Origin: Candidatus Gastranaerophilales bacterium
GTDB lineage: Bacteria > Cyanobacteriota > Vampirovibrionia > Gastranaerophilales > Gastranaerophilaceae
NCBI GenBank assembly: GCA_944325625.1
Contig: CALVAP010000013.1
Span: forward strand, 1 to 64,000
Direction of reading: 5' to 3'
DNA length: 64,000 bases
The translations under genes and the position numbers were made by a program. The notes below the pieces were generated by a model that saw only the letters and a list, made by a program, of their open reading frames with translations, did not search any database and was not told the DNA's origin. Each line of letters starts with the position of its first letter. The first letter of the stretch is position 1. Below, piece after piece: positions 46,945 to 56,089 of this stretch.

Positions 46945-48506
46945 TTTTTCTTGTCTCCTGCAATTTCGCTGTCTAATCTTAAGAAAACCGGAGATATTGT
47001 CGATTTTTCGGCAATTTTACCAAGTTTCATTTCTCCCCAGTTTAACTCATCAAGCTTAAAGTCTGCAACATTACCTTCAAGGCTGAGTTGTTCCCATATT
47101 TTTTGTGAAATATTGGGGCAGTACGGTGAGAGCATTATCGCAATATAGCGCATCGTTTCAAGCACATTGTACAAAACTTTTGCACATTCTTGCATTTTAC
47201 CCTCTTTTGCAAGACTCCAAGGAGCTGTGTCATTTACGTATTTGTTCGCTGTATCAGCCAAATTTACAATGCTTTGTGCTGCTTCTGCTACTTCAAATTT
47301 GTCAAATTTAGTTTTTATGTCATCGAGAGTGTCTGTTGCTGCGGATTTCAAGTCATTTGAAATAAAGTCTTGCTCAAGATTTCCGTCAAAATATTTAACT
47401 AACATATTTAATGTTCTGTTAAGCAAATTGCCGATATTGTTCGCAATATGTGCGTTGACTTTTTCTTTGAAATCATCATCAGAGTAGTTACCGTCTTTTC
47501 CTATTGGAGCGGCAGTAACCATAAAGTATCTGAATGCATCAGGATGTTCAAGCTCAAACTCATCCATAACTGATTTTGAGGAGATTACATTACCAAGTGA
47601 TTTTGACATTTTTGTTTCATCTATGGTAATCCAACCGTGGGCAAGAAGATTTTTAGGTAACTCAACTCCTAGTGCCATTAATATTGCTATCCAGTAGATT
47701 GAATGAAACTTAAGTATATCTTTACCAATGACTTGAACATCAGCAGGCCAGTATTTCTTGAAATTTTCAGAAGGATTTTCCGTATCATAGCCAAGTGCAG
47801 TTATATAGTTCGAAAGCGCGTCAATCCATACATATATTACTTGAGATTCATCACCGGGAACAGGAATTCCCCAAGATACGGAGTCCACTGAACGCGATAC
47901 TGAAATATCTTCTATGTTTTCCAGCTGATTAAGTACTTCGGCTCTTCTGAAATCAGGTCTTATAAAGTTTGTTTCATCATTTTTAATTATTTCTATAATT
48001 TTGTCTTTATATTTTGTTAGTTTAAAGAAATAATTTTCTTCGGTAACTTCCTCCGGCTTTTTTTTGTGATCAGGGCAGCAACCATTTTCATCCAAATCGC
48101 GCGGATTAAGGAAGCTTTCACAGCCTGCGCAATATAAACCTGTATAAGAGTGCTTGTAAATATCACCATTTTCCAAAAGTTTCTTGAATATTTTTTGAAC
48201 GATTTGAGTATGTTCAAGCGATGTTGTTCTTATGAGTTGATTATAATCAATTTCAAGTTCTTTCCAATTTTGTTCAAATTTTGCTGCATTTTCATCACAC
48301 ATTTGCTGTGGTGTAATCCCTCTTTCTGCAGCTGTTTTTTGAATTTTTATTCCATGTTCATCTGTTCCGGTTAAGAAGTATACATCTTCACCTCTTTGTT
48401 TTCTGTGTCGTGCGATTACGTCAGTTAGTATTTTTTCGTATGCATGACCAATATGCGGCGCTCCGTTTACATAATCGATTGCGGTTGTTAAATAATATTT
48501 TTTCAT
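46938..48506 (-). CDS. metG: Methionyl-tRNA synthetase
   Basis: Class I synthetase. 522 residues. YVNGAPHIGHAYEKI holds the HIGH-type motif and DETKMSKSLGN the KMSKS loop. A zinc knuckle is present (YCAGCESFLNPRDLDENGC) but its second half reads CCPDH, with His in place of a fourth Cys. No C-terminal tRNA-binding (EMAP) domain, as in short bacterial forms. It lies upstream of prfB and overlaps its start by 7 bases. Confidence 0.96.
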   Translation of the reverse strand: MKKYYLTTAIDYVNGAPHIGHAYEKILTDVIARHRKQRGEDVYFLTGTDEHGIKIQKTAAERGITPQQMCDENAAKFEQNWKELEIDYNQLIRTTSLEHTQIVQKIFKKLLENGDIYKHSYTGLYCAGCESFLNPRDLDENGCCPDHKKKPEEVTEENYFFKLTKYKDKIIEIIKNDETNFIRPDFRRAEVLNQLENIEDISVSRSVDSVSWGIPVPGDESQVIYVWIDALSNYITALGYDTENPSENFKKYWPADVQVIGKDILKFHSIYWIAILMALGVELPKNLLAHGWITIDETKMSKSLGNVISSKSVMDEFELEHPDAFRYFMVTAAPIGKDGNYSDDDFKEKVNAHIANNIGNLLNRTLNMLVKYFDGNLEQDFISNDLKSAATDTLDDIKTKFDKFEVAEAAQSIVNLADTANKYVNDTAPWSLAKEGKMQECAKVLYNVLETMRYIAIMLSPYCPNISQKIWEQLSLEGNVADFKLDELNWGEMKLGKIAEKSTISPVFLRLDSEIAGDKKKC

Positions 48507-48620
48507 TGTTTTCCCTTACACTAATTCAGATACAGAAATTATATCAAAAAAGAATTTATTAAACAATTTGCATTGTTCAGGTTGTTGAATTACAATGTTT
48601 TAAGGTGAGAGGAGCTTATT

Positions 48621-50915
48621 TTGTATAAATTTGATTTTGAATTAGATGACTTTCAAAAAGAGGCAGTTTTCCACATTGATAATGGCAAGAGCGTTGTTGT
48701 ATGTGCCCCCACGGGTGCTGGTAAGACGTGTATCGCTGAACATGCGATTCATAGAGCTTTAGAGAATAATCAAAGAATTTTTTACACTACACCTTTGAAG
48801 GCGCTTTCAAACCAAAAATACAGTGATTTTTCGACAAAATACGGTTCTGAAAAAGTTGGACTTTTAACCGGAGATACATCAATTAATCGTGATGCTCAGA
48901 TTGTTGTTATGACTACTGAAGTTTTTAGGAATATGCTTTATGGTACAAATTTTGGCTCGGTTACAGATAACCTTAAAGATGTAAAATATGTCGTATTGGA
49001 CGAAGTCCACTATATGAACGATGAGCAACGCGGGACTGTTTGGGAAGAGAGCATAATCTACTGTCCGACTAATATTCAGCTTATCGCGCTTTCGGCTACA
49101 GTTGCAAATTCTAGGTCTTTGACAGATTGGATTAACACTGTCCACTCGTACACTGAACTTGTTTATACGGATTTTAGACCTGTTCCTCTCAGATATTTTT
49201 ATTTCGATTCTTCTCAGCCCAATGATGTGTTGCCTCTTTTAACACCGAATGGCACTTTAAACAGAAGAATTCGTCCGGAAAAACGCTCTTATGGCAGACA
49301 TGGAAGAAAAACGACGCAAAGGTATCTTGTTAAAGATGTTATTAACGCTCTTTACAAAAGAGATATGCTTCCGGCAATTTATTTTACTTTTTCTCGTAAA
49401 AAATGCGATGAACAAATGGACTTGTGTTCAGAATTATCTCTTGTTAGTCCTCAGGAACGTAAGCAGACTGAAGATATTATCAATGATTATCTTGTCGATA
49501 ATCCGTACTTGTCAGAAAATAAGCATATCGAATATTTAAAATGTGGTGTTGCTTCTCACCATGCGGGTCTTTTACCGGGGTGGAAAGTTTTGGTTGAAAA
49601 ATTATTTCAAAAAGGGCTTATCAAGGTAGTCTTTGCTACAGAAACACTTGCAGCGGGGATTAACATGCCTGCCCGCTCAACTGTTATAAGCTCAATAAGT
49701 AAACGTACGGATAATGGGCATAGGACTTTGACACCCAGTGAGTTTTTACAAATGTCAGGACGTGCAGGTAGAAGAGGTATGGATGAGGTTGGGTTTGTTA
49801 CTATAGTCGGTTCTCAGTTTGAAACACCTCAGGAGGTTGCTGAGTTGGTGCTTAGTGATGCCAACCCTCTTGAAAGCAGGTTTTCTCCGGGATATTCTAT
49901 GGTTATTAATCTGCTTCAAAGATTTACCCAAGAGCAAGCTAAGGAACTTATTCTTAAAAGTTTTGGTTATTTTACTTCTACAGAAAGAATGAAAGGTCTA
50001 ATCAATCTGCAACTTGAAGCACAGTCTAAAGTTAGTGCTTATGGAGAGTTTAAGTGCTTCTCAGGATTGTCTACTGATGATTTGATTGCTTATAATAAGT
50101 TAAAAAATATATATGTTGAGCATAAGAAGGTATTAAAAACTCTCAATAAGCAGTTAAAACACAAAAATCAGTATTCTCAAGAGCATGAAGAATTTAGATT
50201 AAAAGTAAAAGATATGTGTAATAAGATGAATTCTTGTCCTTGCAATACTTGCAGAGTTTATAAAAAGCATATGAAAAATGTTGTTCTTATGGAGAGAGAA
50301 CAAAAGAAACTCAGAGATATAGAACGCAGTATTACAAAGCAGAAAGATATTTATTGGAATAAATTTATGGCCCATAAAGGTGCATTAGAAAAGCTAGGAT
50401 ATATAGAAGATAATTTTCCTAATGAAAAAGGTGTTGTTGTTGCAATGCTCAGGACTGAAAATGAACTTTATATGGCAGAAATAGTTCAAAGCGGAGTTTT
50501 AGATAACCTTAGTGTAGCAGAGCTTGCTTCTGTTGTTTGTGCTGTTAATACAGAAGATATGAGAGCGGAGATGTATGCGGTTCTTCCTGTAAGTACAAAT
50601 GTTAAAAAAGCGTTGGGGCGGATTAAAGAAATAAGACGTAAGCTTGCTATTACCCAGCGTGATTTCGATATTGAAACTCCTATGTACATCAACTCTTTTT
50701 ATTCACCTTTAATTGAGTTATGGATTCTTGAAGGAGATTGGCAAAAAGTGGTGGAAAATGTCGAAATGGGGGAAGGCGACGTGGTTAGGGCTTTTAAACG
50801 AACTGTAGATGTCCTGCGGCAGATTACTATTTTACCAAACATTAACCCCGAACTTGCTATCAAGGCTAAAGAAGCAGTTGAGGCAATTATGAAGGAACCT
50901 ATTGATGTAGATTAG
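48621..50915 (+). CDS. Ski2-like DEVH-box RNA helicase
   Basis: Superfamily 2 helicase of the Ski2/Mtr4 group, probably acting in RNA turnover or rRNA processing. 764 residues. Motif I CAPTGAGKTCIAEH, Ia YTTPLKALSNQKY, II LDEVHYMND, III ALSATVANS, and VI QMSGRAGRRGMDEVG. The C-terminal third (about 490-764) is helical with a cysteine group (CNKMNSCPCNTCRVYKKH) and ends like a DSHCT domain. TTG start at 48621, supported by GGAG six bases upstream. Similar proteins are widespread in cyanobacteria and plastids, less so elsewhere. Stop abuts the yraN stop. Confidence 0.92.
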   Translation: MYKFDFELDDFQKEAVFHIDNGKSVVVCAPTGAGKTCIAEHAIHRALENNQRIFYTTPLKALSNQKYSDFSTKYGSEKVGLLTGDTSINRDAQIVVMTTEVFRNMLYGTNFGSVTDNLKDVKYVVLDEVHYMNDEQRGTVWEESIIYCPTNIQLIALSATVANSRSLTDWINTVHSYTELVYTDFRPVPLRYFYFDSSQPNDVLPLLTPNGTLNRRIRPEKRSYGRHGRKTTQRYLVKDVINALYKRDMLPAIYFTFSRKKCDEQMDLCSELSLVSPQERKQTEDIINDYLVDNPYLSENKHIEYLKCGVASHHAGLLPGWKVLVEKLFQKGLIKVVFATETLAAGINMPARSTVISSISKRTDNGHRTLTPSEFLQMSGRAGRRGMDEVGFVTIVGSQFETPQEVAELVLSDANPLESRFSPGYSMVINLLQRFTQEQAKELILKSFGYFTSTERMKGLINLQLEAQSKVSAYGEFKCFSGLSTDDLIAYNKLKNIYVEHKKVLKTLNKQLKHKNQYSQEHEEFRLKVKDMCNKMNSCPCNTCRVYKKHMKNVVLMEREQKKLRDIERSITKQKDIYWNKFMAHKGALEKLGYIEDNFPNEKGVVVAMLRTENELYMAEIVQSGVLDNLSVAELASVVCAVNTEDMRAEMYAVLPVSTNVKKALGRIKEIRRKLAITQRDFDIETPMYINSFYSPLIELWILEGDWQKVVENVEMGEGDVVRAFKRTVDVLRQITILPNINPELAIKAKEAVEAIMKEPIDVD

Positions 50916-51278
50916 TTACATTGATAAGTTTTTGTAATGCTTTATAGGTTCTTTTGAGTATTTATCAATTGCAATAACATCTATTCTGTAATTATTATAC
51001 TTATGGTTTGTTTGCGAAATATATGCAAGTGCGCTTTGGTATATTTTTTCCAATTTTTTTCTTGTAATCGATTCTATGGCGGAGCCGTACTTGTCGTTAT
51101 TTCTATATTTAACTTCTACAAAAACAAGAGTACTTTTATCCAAGGCTATTATGTCTATTTCACCAATGCGAGAATACTTCCAATTACGCTCAAGAATTTT
51201 CATTCCAAGCTTTTTTAAATAATTCTCTGCCAGAGATTCTCCAAGATTACCTATTTCTTTTGTGCTGAAAAATGACAC
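50916..51278 (-). CDS. YraN/UPF0102-family nuclease-like protein
   Basis: 120 residues with a restriction-endonuclease-like core: GNLGESLAENYLKKLGMKIL, WKYSRIGEIDIIALDKSTL and VFVEVKYRNND, the D-(E)xK-type site (D, ExK). Family role is unsettled (possible Holliday-junction or repair nuclease). The start is GTG 51278 with GGGAAAG upstream. Tail-to-tail with the helicase. Confidence 0.92.
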   Translation of the reverse strand: MSFFSTKEIGNLGESLAENYLKKLGMKILERNWKYSRIGEIDIIALDKSTLVFVEVKYRNNDKYGSAIESITRKKLEKIYQSALAYISQTNHKYNNYRIDVIAIDKYSKEPIKHYKNLSM

Positions 51279-51302
51279 TTAAACTTTCCCAAATATTCTT
51301 TT

Positions 51303-51336
51303 TCAAAAAATAAACAGCCGTCATAATAACGGCTGT
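51303..51336 (-). terminator. Terminator of the YtxH cluster
   Basis: ACAGCCGT (51314-51321) and ACGGCTGT (51329-51336) form an 8-bp stem. Read leftward it is followed by T-rich sequence (TTTATTTTTT), so it ends the minus-strand run from 52323 to 51356. Confidence 0.88.
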
Positions 51337-51355
51337 CTTGTGTGTATTTCTTTTA

Positions 51356-51625
51356 TTATGCTTTTGACTCAGATTTTTTCTGTTCAATCATGTCTTGAAT
51401 TTTGCTCATGATTTCATCGCCTTTTGCTTGAACGTCTGAAACGATATCATCAGCTTTTGATTGAATTTCTTTTACTGTATTTTGAGCTTTGTCATATAAG
51501 TCTTTTGATGTTTGAGCTATCTTTTCTCTTGTTTCTTCACCGGATTGAGGAGCCAGAAGTATACCTATAACACTGCCTACTACGCAGCCTACTATAAATC
51601 CTGCTAAAAATTTTCCTGTTGACAT
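51356..51625 (-). CDS. YtxH-domain protein, second copy
   Basis: 89 residues. An N-terminal helix with small residues (FLAGFIVGCVVGSVIGILLAP), then the YtxH signature QSGEETREKIAQ, and an amphipathic tail of Lys, Asp and Gln that can wrap a surface (NTVKEIQSKADDIVSDVQAK). Stress or membrane-associated role is known only loosely. SD GGAGAT. Third of three closely spaced genes; the first (52012-52323) encodes a related protein. Confidence 0.85.
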   Translation of the reverse strand: MSTGKFLAGFIVGCVVGSVIGILLAPQSGEETREKIAQTSKDLYDKAQNTVKEIQSKADDIVSDVQAKGDEIMSKIQDMIEQKKSESKA

Positions 51626-51637
51626 AATTTATCTCCT

Positions 51638-51997
51638 TTATTTTTTCATAAATAATTTCATTGCAGAGCTAAAACCTTTGAAAAAGCTGCCCGAAAAAGA
51701 TTTTATCCCTCCGAGGGCTATACCTGCCACTCCAAGTACACGCGAAAATAATTGTTTTGCCTTAATCATTTGAGTATCTGCGCTATCTGCAAATCGATTA
51801 ACATTCGTAAGTACTTGATTAAGTTCTTTAATTGTAGGTTCCAATTCGTTGTTTAAGACATCAGTTGTCTTGTTGAGATTTTCTGTAAGTTTTGCTGCAT
51901 TAATAAGCACTCTTACTATAAAAACAGCCAAAACCACAAGTACAACTATCGATGTAAAAACGAGTATTATTAAACCTTGTTCCAATGTTGTTGACAT
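51638..51997 (-). CDS. DUF948-like membrane coiled-coil protein
   Basis: 119 residues. One N-terminal membrane helix (about 9-33, IILVFTSIVVLVVLAVFIVR) followed by a helix that reads as coiled coil (NAAKLTENLNKTTDVLNNEL), then a second small hydrophobic area (VLGVAGIALGGIKSFSGS). Similar in plan to DUF948 proteins, which are often found beside YtxH genes in Firmicutes and cyanobacteria. Between two YtxH genes, with 12-14 bases on each side. Confidence 0.75.
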   Translation of the reverse strand: MSTTLEQGLIILVFTSIVVLVVLAVFIVRVLINAAKLTENLNKTTDVLNNELEPTIKELNQVLTNVNRFADSADTQMIKAKQLFSRVLGVAGIALGGIKSFSGSFFKGFSSAMKLFMKK

Positions 51998-52011
51998 AAC
52001 TTTGATTACTC

Positions 52012-52323
52012 CTAATTGAGCTCTTCAGAGCTGTATTCTTTCTCTTTTGCTTTTTGCATGTTCTTTGCTTTAATGGCGTCTGTGAGCTTGTTACATTGTC
52101 TTTCGATTTTGTATTTAACAAGGTCAATTGATTCTAATGCCTGTTTTTTTGCCTTATCAATTTGGGGAGCATGCTTTTGTGCAAAGCTTCTTGCACATTC
52201 TTTTAGTTCCTCTCTGGTTTCTTCTCCTGATTTTGGTGCAAAGAGTATTCCGGCTGCTATTCCACCGAGGACGCCGCCAAGAATTCCCATCGCAAAGCTT
52301 ATTGAACTGTTTTTGTTTGTCAT
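52012..52323 (-). CDS. YtxH-domain protein, first copy
   Basis: 103 residues. Hydrophobic start with Gly-rich helix (ISFAMGILGGVLGGIAAGIL), then FAPKSGEETREELKE, the YtxH signature, and a charged helical tail. SD GGAGG. Begins the three-gene run that ends at the terminator near 51320. Confidence 0.85.
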   Translation of the reverse strand: MTNKNSSISFAMGILGGVLGGIAAGILFAPKSGEETREELKECARSFAQKHAPQIDKAKKQALESIDLVKYKIERQCNKLTDAIKAKNMQKAKEKEYSSEELN

Positions 52324-52402
52324 AATGCCTCCATTACTACTTGTGTGTAGTATAGCATTTTTTTTTGAAAAAACAAAGCCTCTAAAAGATTTATTTTTTG
52401 GG

Positions 52403-53113
52403 TTAGTTTTCCAATCCTGTTGGAATCAAAGTGTATCCTCCTCCGTAGGTTGTTTTTATATATTTTTTACCGTCTGAGATTTTATCCACTTTTGAGCGTA
52501 TGTGCCTAATATGAACCCTTATTGTTTCAATATCATCATCTTCGCTATAACCCCATATATCCTTCAATATCTTTCCTGAGGAAACCATATTTCCGTAATT
52601 TTGTACCAAAAGGTTAAATATCTCGAATTCTATCGGGGTTAACGTAGCTGTTTTGTCCTTAATCTTCACCTTGTATTCTTCGGGTAAGAGTGTTATATCG
52701 CCAATTGTCAAAACTTCTTTTGTTGCCATTGATTTTGGTATTGCATTGGTTCGTTTTAATAGTGCTCTTGTCCTAACCTTGAGTTCTTCTATTTCGAACG
52801 GTTTAACCAAATAATCATCAACCCCTATATCAAAACCTTTTACTTTATCATTCAGTTGAGAGAGTGCAGTAAGCATAAGTATAGGTGTGTCTTGAATTTG
52901 AGCGCATTCTCTTATTCGCTTGGCAACCGTAAAACCATCAATCTCAGGCATCATCACATCTAGTATTATCAAATCTGGTTGCTCCTGTTTAGCCAGTGCA
53001 AATCCGGTTATTCCGTTGTAAGCGGTTATTACCTTGTACCCTTGAAGCTCCAAGTTTACCTGTATAAGCTCATTTATTGTTATATCATCATCTATTACAA
53101 GTATTTTGTTCAT
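52403..53113 (-). CDS. OmpR-family response regulator
   Basis: 236 residues. Receiver with acidic pair DDD at 8-10, D52 in IILDVMMPEIDG, the conserved Thr in LMLTAL and Lys in VKPFEIEEL; a winged-helix DNA-binding domain follows (TLTPIEFEIFNLLVQNYGNM, IRVHIRHIRSKVDKI). Its receiver resembles cyanobacterial RpaA/RpaB in outline, but that is a loose impression. No histidine kinase is adjacent; the nearest is at 4239-6056, which is not linked. 39 bases separate it from the matrixin-TPR gene upstream. Confidence 0.93.
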   Translation of the reverse strand: MNKILVIDDDITINELIQVNLELQGYKVITAYNGITGFALAKQEQPDLIILDVMMPEIDGFTVAKRIRECAQIQDTPILMLTALSQLNDKVKGFDIGVDDYLVKPFEIEELKVRTRALLKRTNAIPKSMATKEVLTIGDITLLPEEYKVKIKDKTATLTPIEFEIFNLLVQNYGNMVSSGKILKDIWGYSEDDDIETIRVHIRHIRSKVDKISDGKKYIKTTYGGGYTLIPTGLEN

Positions 53114-53152
53114 ATCTGAATTTTATACAAAAAAAATGTATTTTTAAAGCTA

Positions 53153-54670
53153 TTATTTAAAAATAACGTTTAAAAATCCGAATTGTTGAATTCTGGGGTC
53201 GTTCTCCGCTCCAGGTACGTTATACTTAATCTGTTTTAATACGTTTCCTGCTTCCAGATATTTGTTTTCTTCGAGGTAGCATTTTATTAAATATTGGGCG
53301 GCGTCTATATTTGTTGAGTTTTTTCTCAAAAGTGTTTTGAGCTCATCTATGGCAAAAGATTTGTTCTGAAGTTTGTATTTCATATAGGCACATAGTGCGC
53401 TTAACTCATCAGTATTTCTTATATTAAGAGCCATTTGTCCATATATCAGTGCATTATCATAATCATGTGATTCAAAATAGACTATAGCCATGTTGTATAA
53501 AATTGGAAACTTAGCTTCTTTATTTCTTGTTAAATTTAGTGCTTTATCAAGATTTTTTATAGCTTCCTGATAGTTTCCTAATTCGTAATATGCCGACGCT
53601 AGGTCAATGTATCCGTTTGGAAGATTTGGTACGTTTTTTATATATTTTTTTGCCTGCTCCAATTTTTGGCTGTTAATTTCTTTTGTATTCCCCAAAATTA
53701 TTGGTGCATAAACAAGCTTTTTTAGTTCTTCTGCTGAAAAATCGCCATTTGAGATATCAGGTTTTAGGGCATACAGAAGTCTTATCGTGTTTATATCTTG
53801 AAGAGTTATTCCTCTAGAGCGAAATTTTGAGTGTAGGGGATTTTCCTCGACTTTAGATGGATACATAAGGTTTTCTTCATTAAAACTATGTCCCATAATG
53901 CCAAGCGCATGTCCTATCTCGTGCATAGACGCAAGGTAGATATCTTGTGGAGGAAATAATTGGTTATTATTGTCTGTTATTGAGAATTTTATATCGAATC
54001 TTTTTAGTTTATTGCCCGAAATTTGAGGAGTTGTGAATGCCAATGAGTATTTACAGTCCGCATCTTTGCATTGGGTGTTATCCTTATTTATAAATCTAAA
54101 ATCTATATCAGCTTCTTGAGGATTATCAGTAAATTCAAATTTTAGATAATCGTTCGAAGCACGTTCCCAACTCATAAACGCTTGTTTTACATTTTTAAAA
54201 TAATAATCAGGAATACGGCTATTAGGTTCTATATAGCATTTTAGCGGGAATGTTTTGGGATCCCATCTTAAGATTTTATCCTGATAGGGGGTTTGTTGTA
54301 TATAATTTGGTCCTGCTTGTGTAAGTATAAAATATTTGTATTTTGATATTTCATTATTCGCTATGCTTGCAGCTGCGCCGGATTTACTGTTTTGCGATAA
54401 ATCAAATAACTTCTTTTGAACATCATATGACATAGGTAGTTCATCAAGGGCTTTGGCGTAATAATAGTATGTATCCAAGTCGTTTTCGTTTAATGCGATT
54501 GATAGTTCAAAGTACTGAAGTGACTTTTCATATTGACCTTCTTCTAACAAATTCCTGCCTATTTTGTAACTTATTTGTGAAAGGTTTCCGGCTACTAACA
54601 ATGCGCCTGCCAAAATAAGTGAAAGTAAAATTACTCTTTTAGATATTTTATTCTTTTTTCTTCTGCTCAT
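53153..54670 (-). CDS. Membrane-anchored matrixin-like metalloprotease with TPR repeats
   Basis: 505 residues. A basic N-terminus and membrane anchor (about 12-31, VILLSLILAGALLVAG), a short TPR-like helix pair (about 40-75), then a metzincin domain with zinc motif H250-E-I-G-H254-ALGIMG-H260 and the Met-turn region NLMYPS. The C-terminal ~180 residues are TPR-like (GYIDLASAYYELGNYQEAIK, NMAIVYFESHDYDNALIYGQ). It starts 4 bases inside scpB and so belongs to the smc-scpA-scpB transcript. Substrate unknown. A peptidoglycan-associated or envelope role is inference. Confidence 0.87.
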   Translation of the reverse strand: MSRRKKNKISKRVILLSLILAGALLVAGNLSQISYKIGRNLLEEGQYEKSLQYFELSIALNENDLDTYYYYAKALDELPMSYDVQKKLFDLSQNSKSGAAASIANNEISKYKYFILTQAGPNYIQQTPYQDKILRWDPKTFPLKCYIEPNSRIPDYYFKNVKQAFMSWERASNDYLKFEFTDNPQEADIDFRFINKDNTQCKDADCKYSLAFTTPQISGNKLKRFDIKFSITDNNNQLFPPQDIYLASMHEIGHALGIMGHSFNEENLMYPSKVEENPLHSKFRSRGITLQDINTIRLLYALKPDISNGDFSAEELKKLVYAPIILGNTKEINSQKLEQAKKYIKNVPNLPNGYIDLASAYYELGNYQEAIKNLDKALNLTRNKEAKFPILYNMAIVYFESHDYDNALIYGQMALNIRNTDELSALCAYMKYKLQNKSFAIDELKTLLRKNSTNIDAAQYLIKCYLEENKYLEAGNVLKQIKYNVPGAENDPRIQQFGFLNVIFK

Positions 54671-55170
54671 TCTTTTGCCAGTTTTTCTATGTCTAAAATT
54701 TTTGAAAGGGCTTTTGCATCACCTTTTAGCTTAAAATACTCTGCAAACTTAGGTGTTGTTTTTAGATTATAAGAACGACCATTTTTGTCTTTGTGTTTTG
54801 ATATAAGTCCCTTTTCAAGAAGTTCTGCAACGTGTTCATATGCTGTTGAACCTCTCAATTCTTTTAACTCTGTTTGTCGAATTGGTTCTTTTAATGCAAT
54901 AACCGAAAGTGTTTTTAGAACAGGAGCTTTTAGTTCAACGGGACATAACTTTTCTACTATATCCATATGTTCTAACTTGACCTGAATAATATACCCGTCT
55001 GTATCATCTATCTCTAGTGCACCTTCTCTTGCGGAATAGTCAAACATAAGCTCTAACAATGCTTCTTCTACAGTTTCTTCCGGTTCGCTAAGAATTTCTG
55101 CTATTTCTTTTGCGCTAACTGCTCGTGCTGTTATAAATAAAACTGCTTCTACTCGCGATTTTAATGTCAT
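54667..55170 (-). CDS. scpB: Segregation and condensation protein B
   Basis: Kleisin-binding winged-helix protein of the SMC-ScpAB condensin. 167 residues. SRVEAVLFITARAVSAKEIA and ALKEPIRQTELKELRGSTAY are family stretches. Its start overlaps the scpA stop by one base and its stop overlaps the protease start by 4. Confidence 0.93.
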   Translation of the reverse strand: MTLKSRVEAVLFITARAVSAKEIAEILSEPEETVEEALLELMFDYSAREGALEIDDTDGYIIQVKLEHMDIVEKLCPVELKAPVLKTLSVIALKEPIRQTELKELRGSTAYEHVAELLEKGLISKHKDKNGRSYNLKTTPKFAEYFKLKGDAKALSKILDIEKLAKE

Positions 55171-56069
55171 TATGCGCTAAGTCCTCTTGTTATTGCTTCG
55201 GTTTCAAGAGCTTCTTTTCCTGCTTCTGATGGAATTGTACTTTTTATTACATACAAATCACCGTAAAATTCGTCTTGCATCAAGTCATAATCGGATTCCG
55301 CCGTTAAGAATAACAACGAAATATATGCACTTATTTTATCCATTCCGAGTAATGTTAGAGTTTTGAGTTCAATCTTATCTTCATGCTCAAATATTCTCGC
55401 CAGATTTTCTTTGAGCTTCATAACTCCGTTTTCAATATACTCGTCATGCGCAAGGTTTATAATATCATCAGCACTAAGTCTTGCATAAGAACGAACACGA
55501 CGTTTTGCTCGCTCATGAGCATTTTTCAGGCTGCGTTTGCGCTCCATTTCTTCATAAAACTGCAACTGTCTTATTAAATCTTTGAGCGTTACAACTCTGC
55601 TTCTGTTAAGTTTTACGCTCGTACGACGTTCCAAAACTTCTTCAAGCGAAATAACATTATTCGTATTTATATATTCCTGTTCGCTTTGTCCAAACTCATC
55701 GTAGTCATCTGTATAGTCAAAGTCCTCTTCAGGCACACTATCAAAATCACAAACATCTATACCTTCTAATATGTTAGACTTTAACTTTAGCAATATTGCC
55801 GCGAATAAAAGAGTGCGACCTGTTAAGCGCAGGTTTTGTGCCTTCATTTTGAAAAGCTGTGCCAAATACTTATCTGTAATATCTACTATATCTATATTCC
55901 ATGGGTCAACTTTGCCATGTTTTGCCATATTAACAAGGATTTCTATACCATCAGCTTCATTTGAGCCGGTTGCAACCTCCTTAAACACATCCGTTTGGTA
56001 ACCAATTGACGCGGGTTCATCAATTTGGTTCGGAGTATAATATTCTGTTGTATTTTGTGTTTCTGTCAT
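55170..56069 (-). CDS. scpA: Segregation and condensation protein A (kleisin)
   Basis: Kleisin that closes the SMC ring. 299 residues. GIEILVNMAKHGKVDPWNID and VDITDKYLAQLFKMKAQNLR are conserved N-terminal blocks; the C-terminal winged helix (EFYGDLYVIKS) is recognisable. A middle acidic insert (DSVPEEDFDYTDDYDEFG) is longer than usual. Twenty bases separate it from smc. Confidence 0.94.
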   Translation of the reverse strand: MTETQNTTEYYTPNQIDEPASIGYQTDVFKEVATGSNEADGIEILVNMAKHGKVDPWNIDIVDITDKYLAQLFKMKAQNLRLTGRTLLFAAILLKLKSNILEGIDVCDFDSVPEEDFDYTDDYDEFGQSEQEYINTNNVISLEEVLERRTSVKLNRSRVVTLKDLIRQLQFYEEMERKRSLKNAHERAKRRVRSYARLSADDIINLAHDEYIENGVMKLKENLARIFEHEDKIELKTLTLLGMDKISAYISLLFLTAESDYDLMQDEFYGDLYVIKSTIPSEAGKEALETEAITRGLSA

Positions 56070-56089
56070 TATATCCTTGTTGTCCCTTG

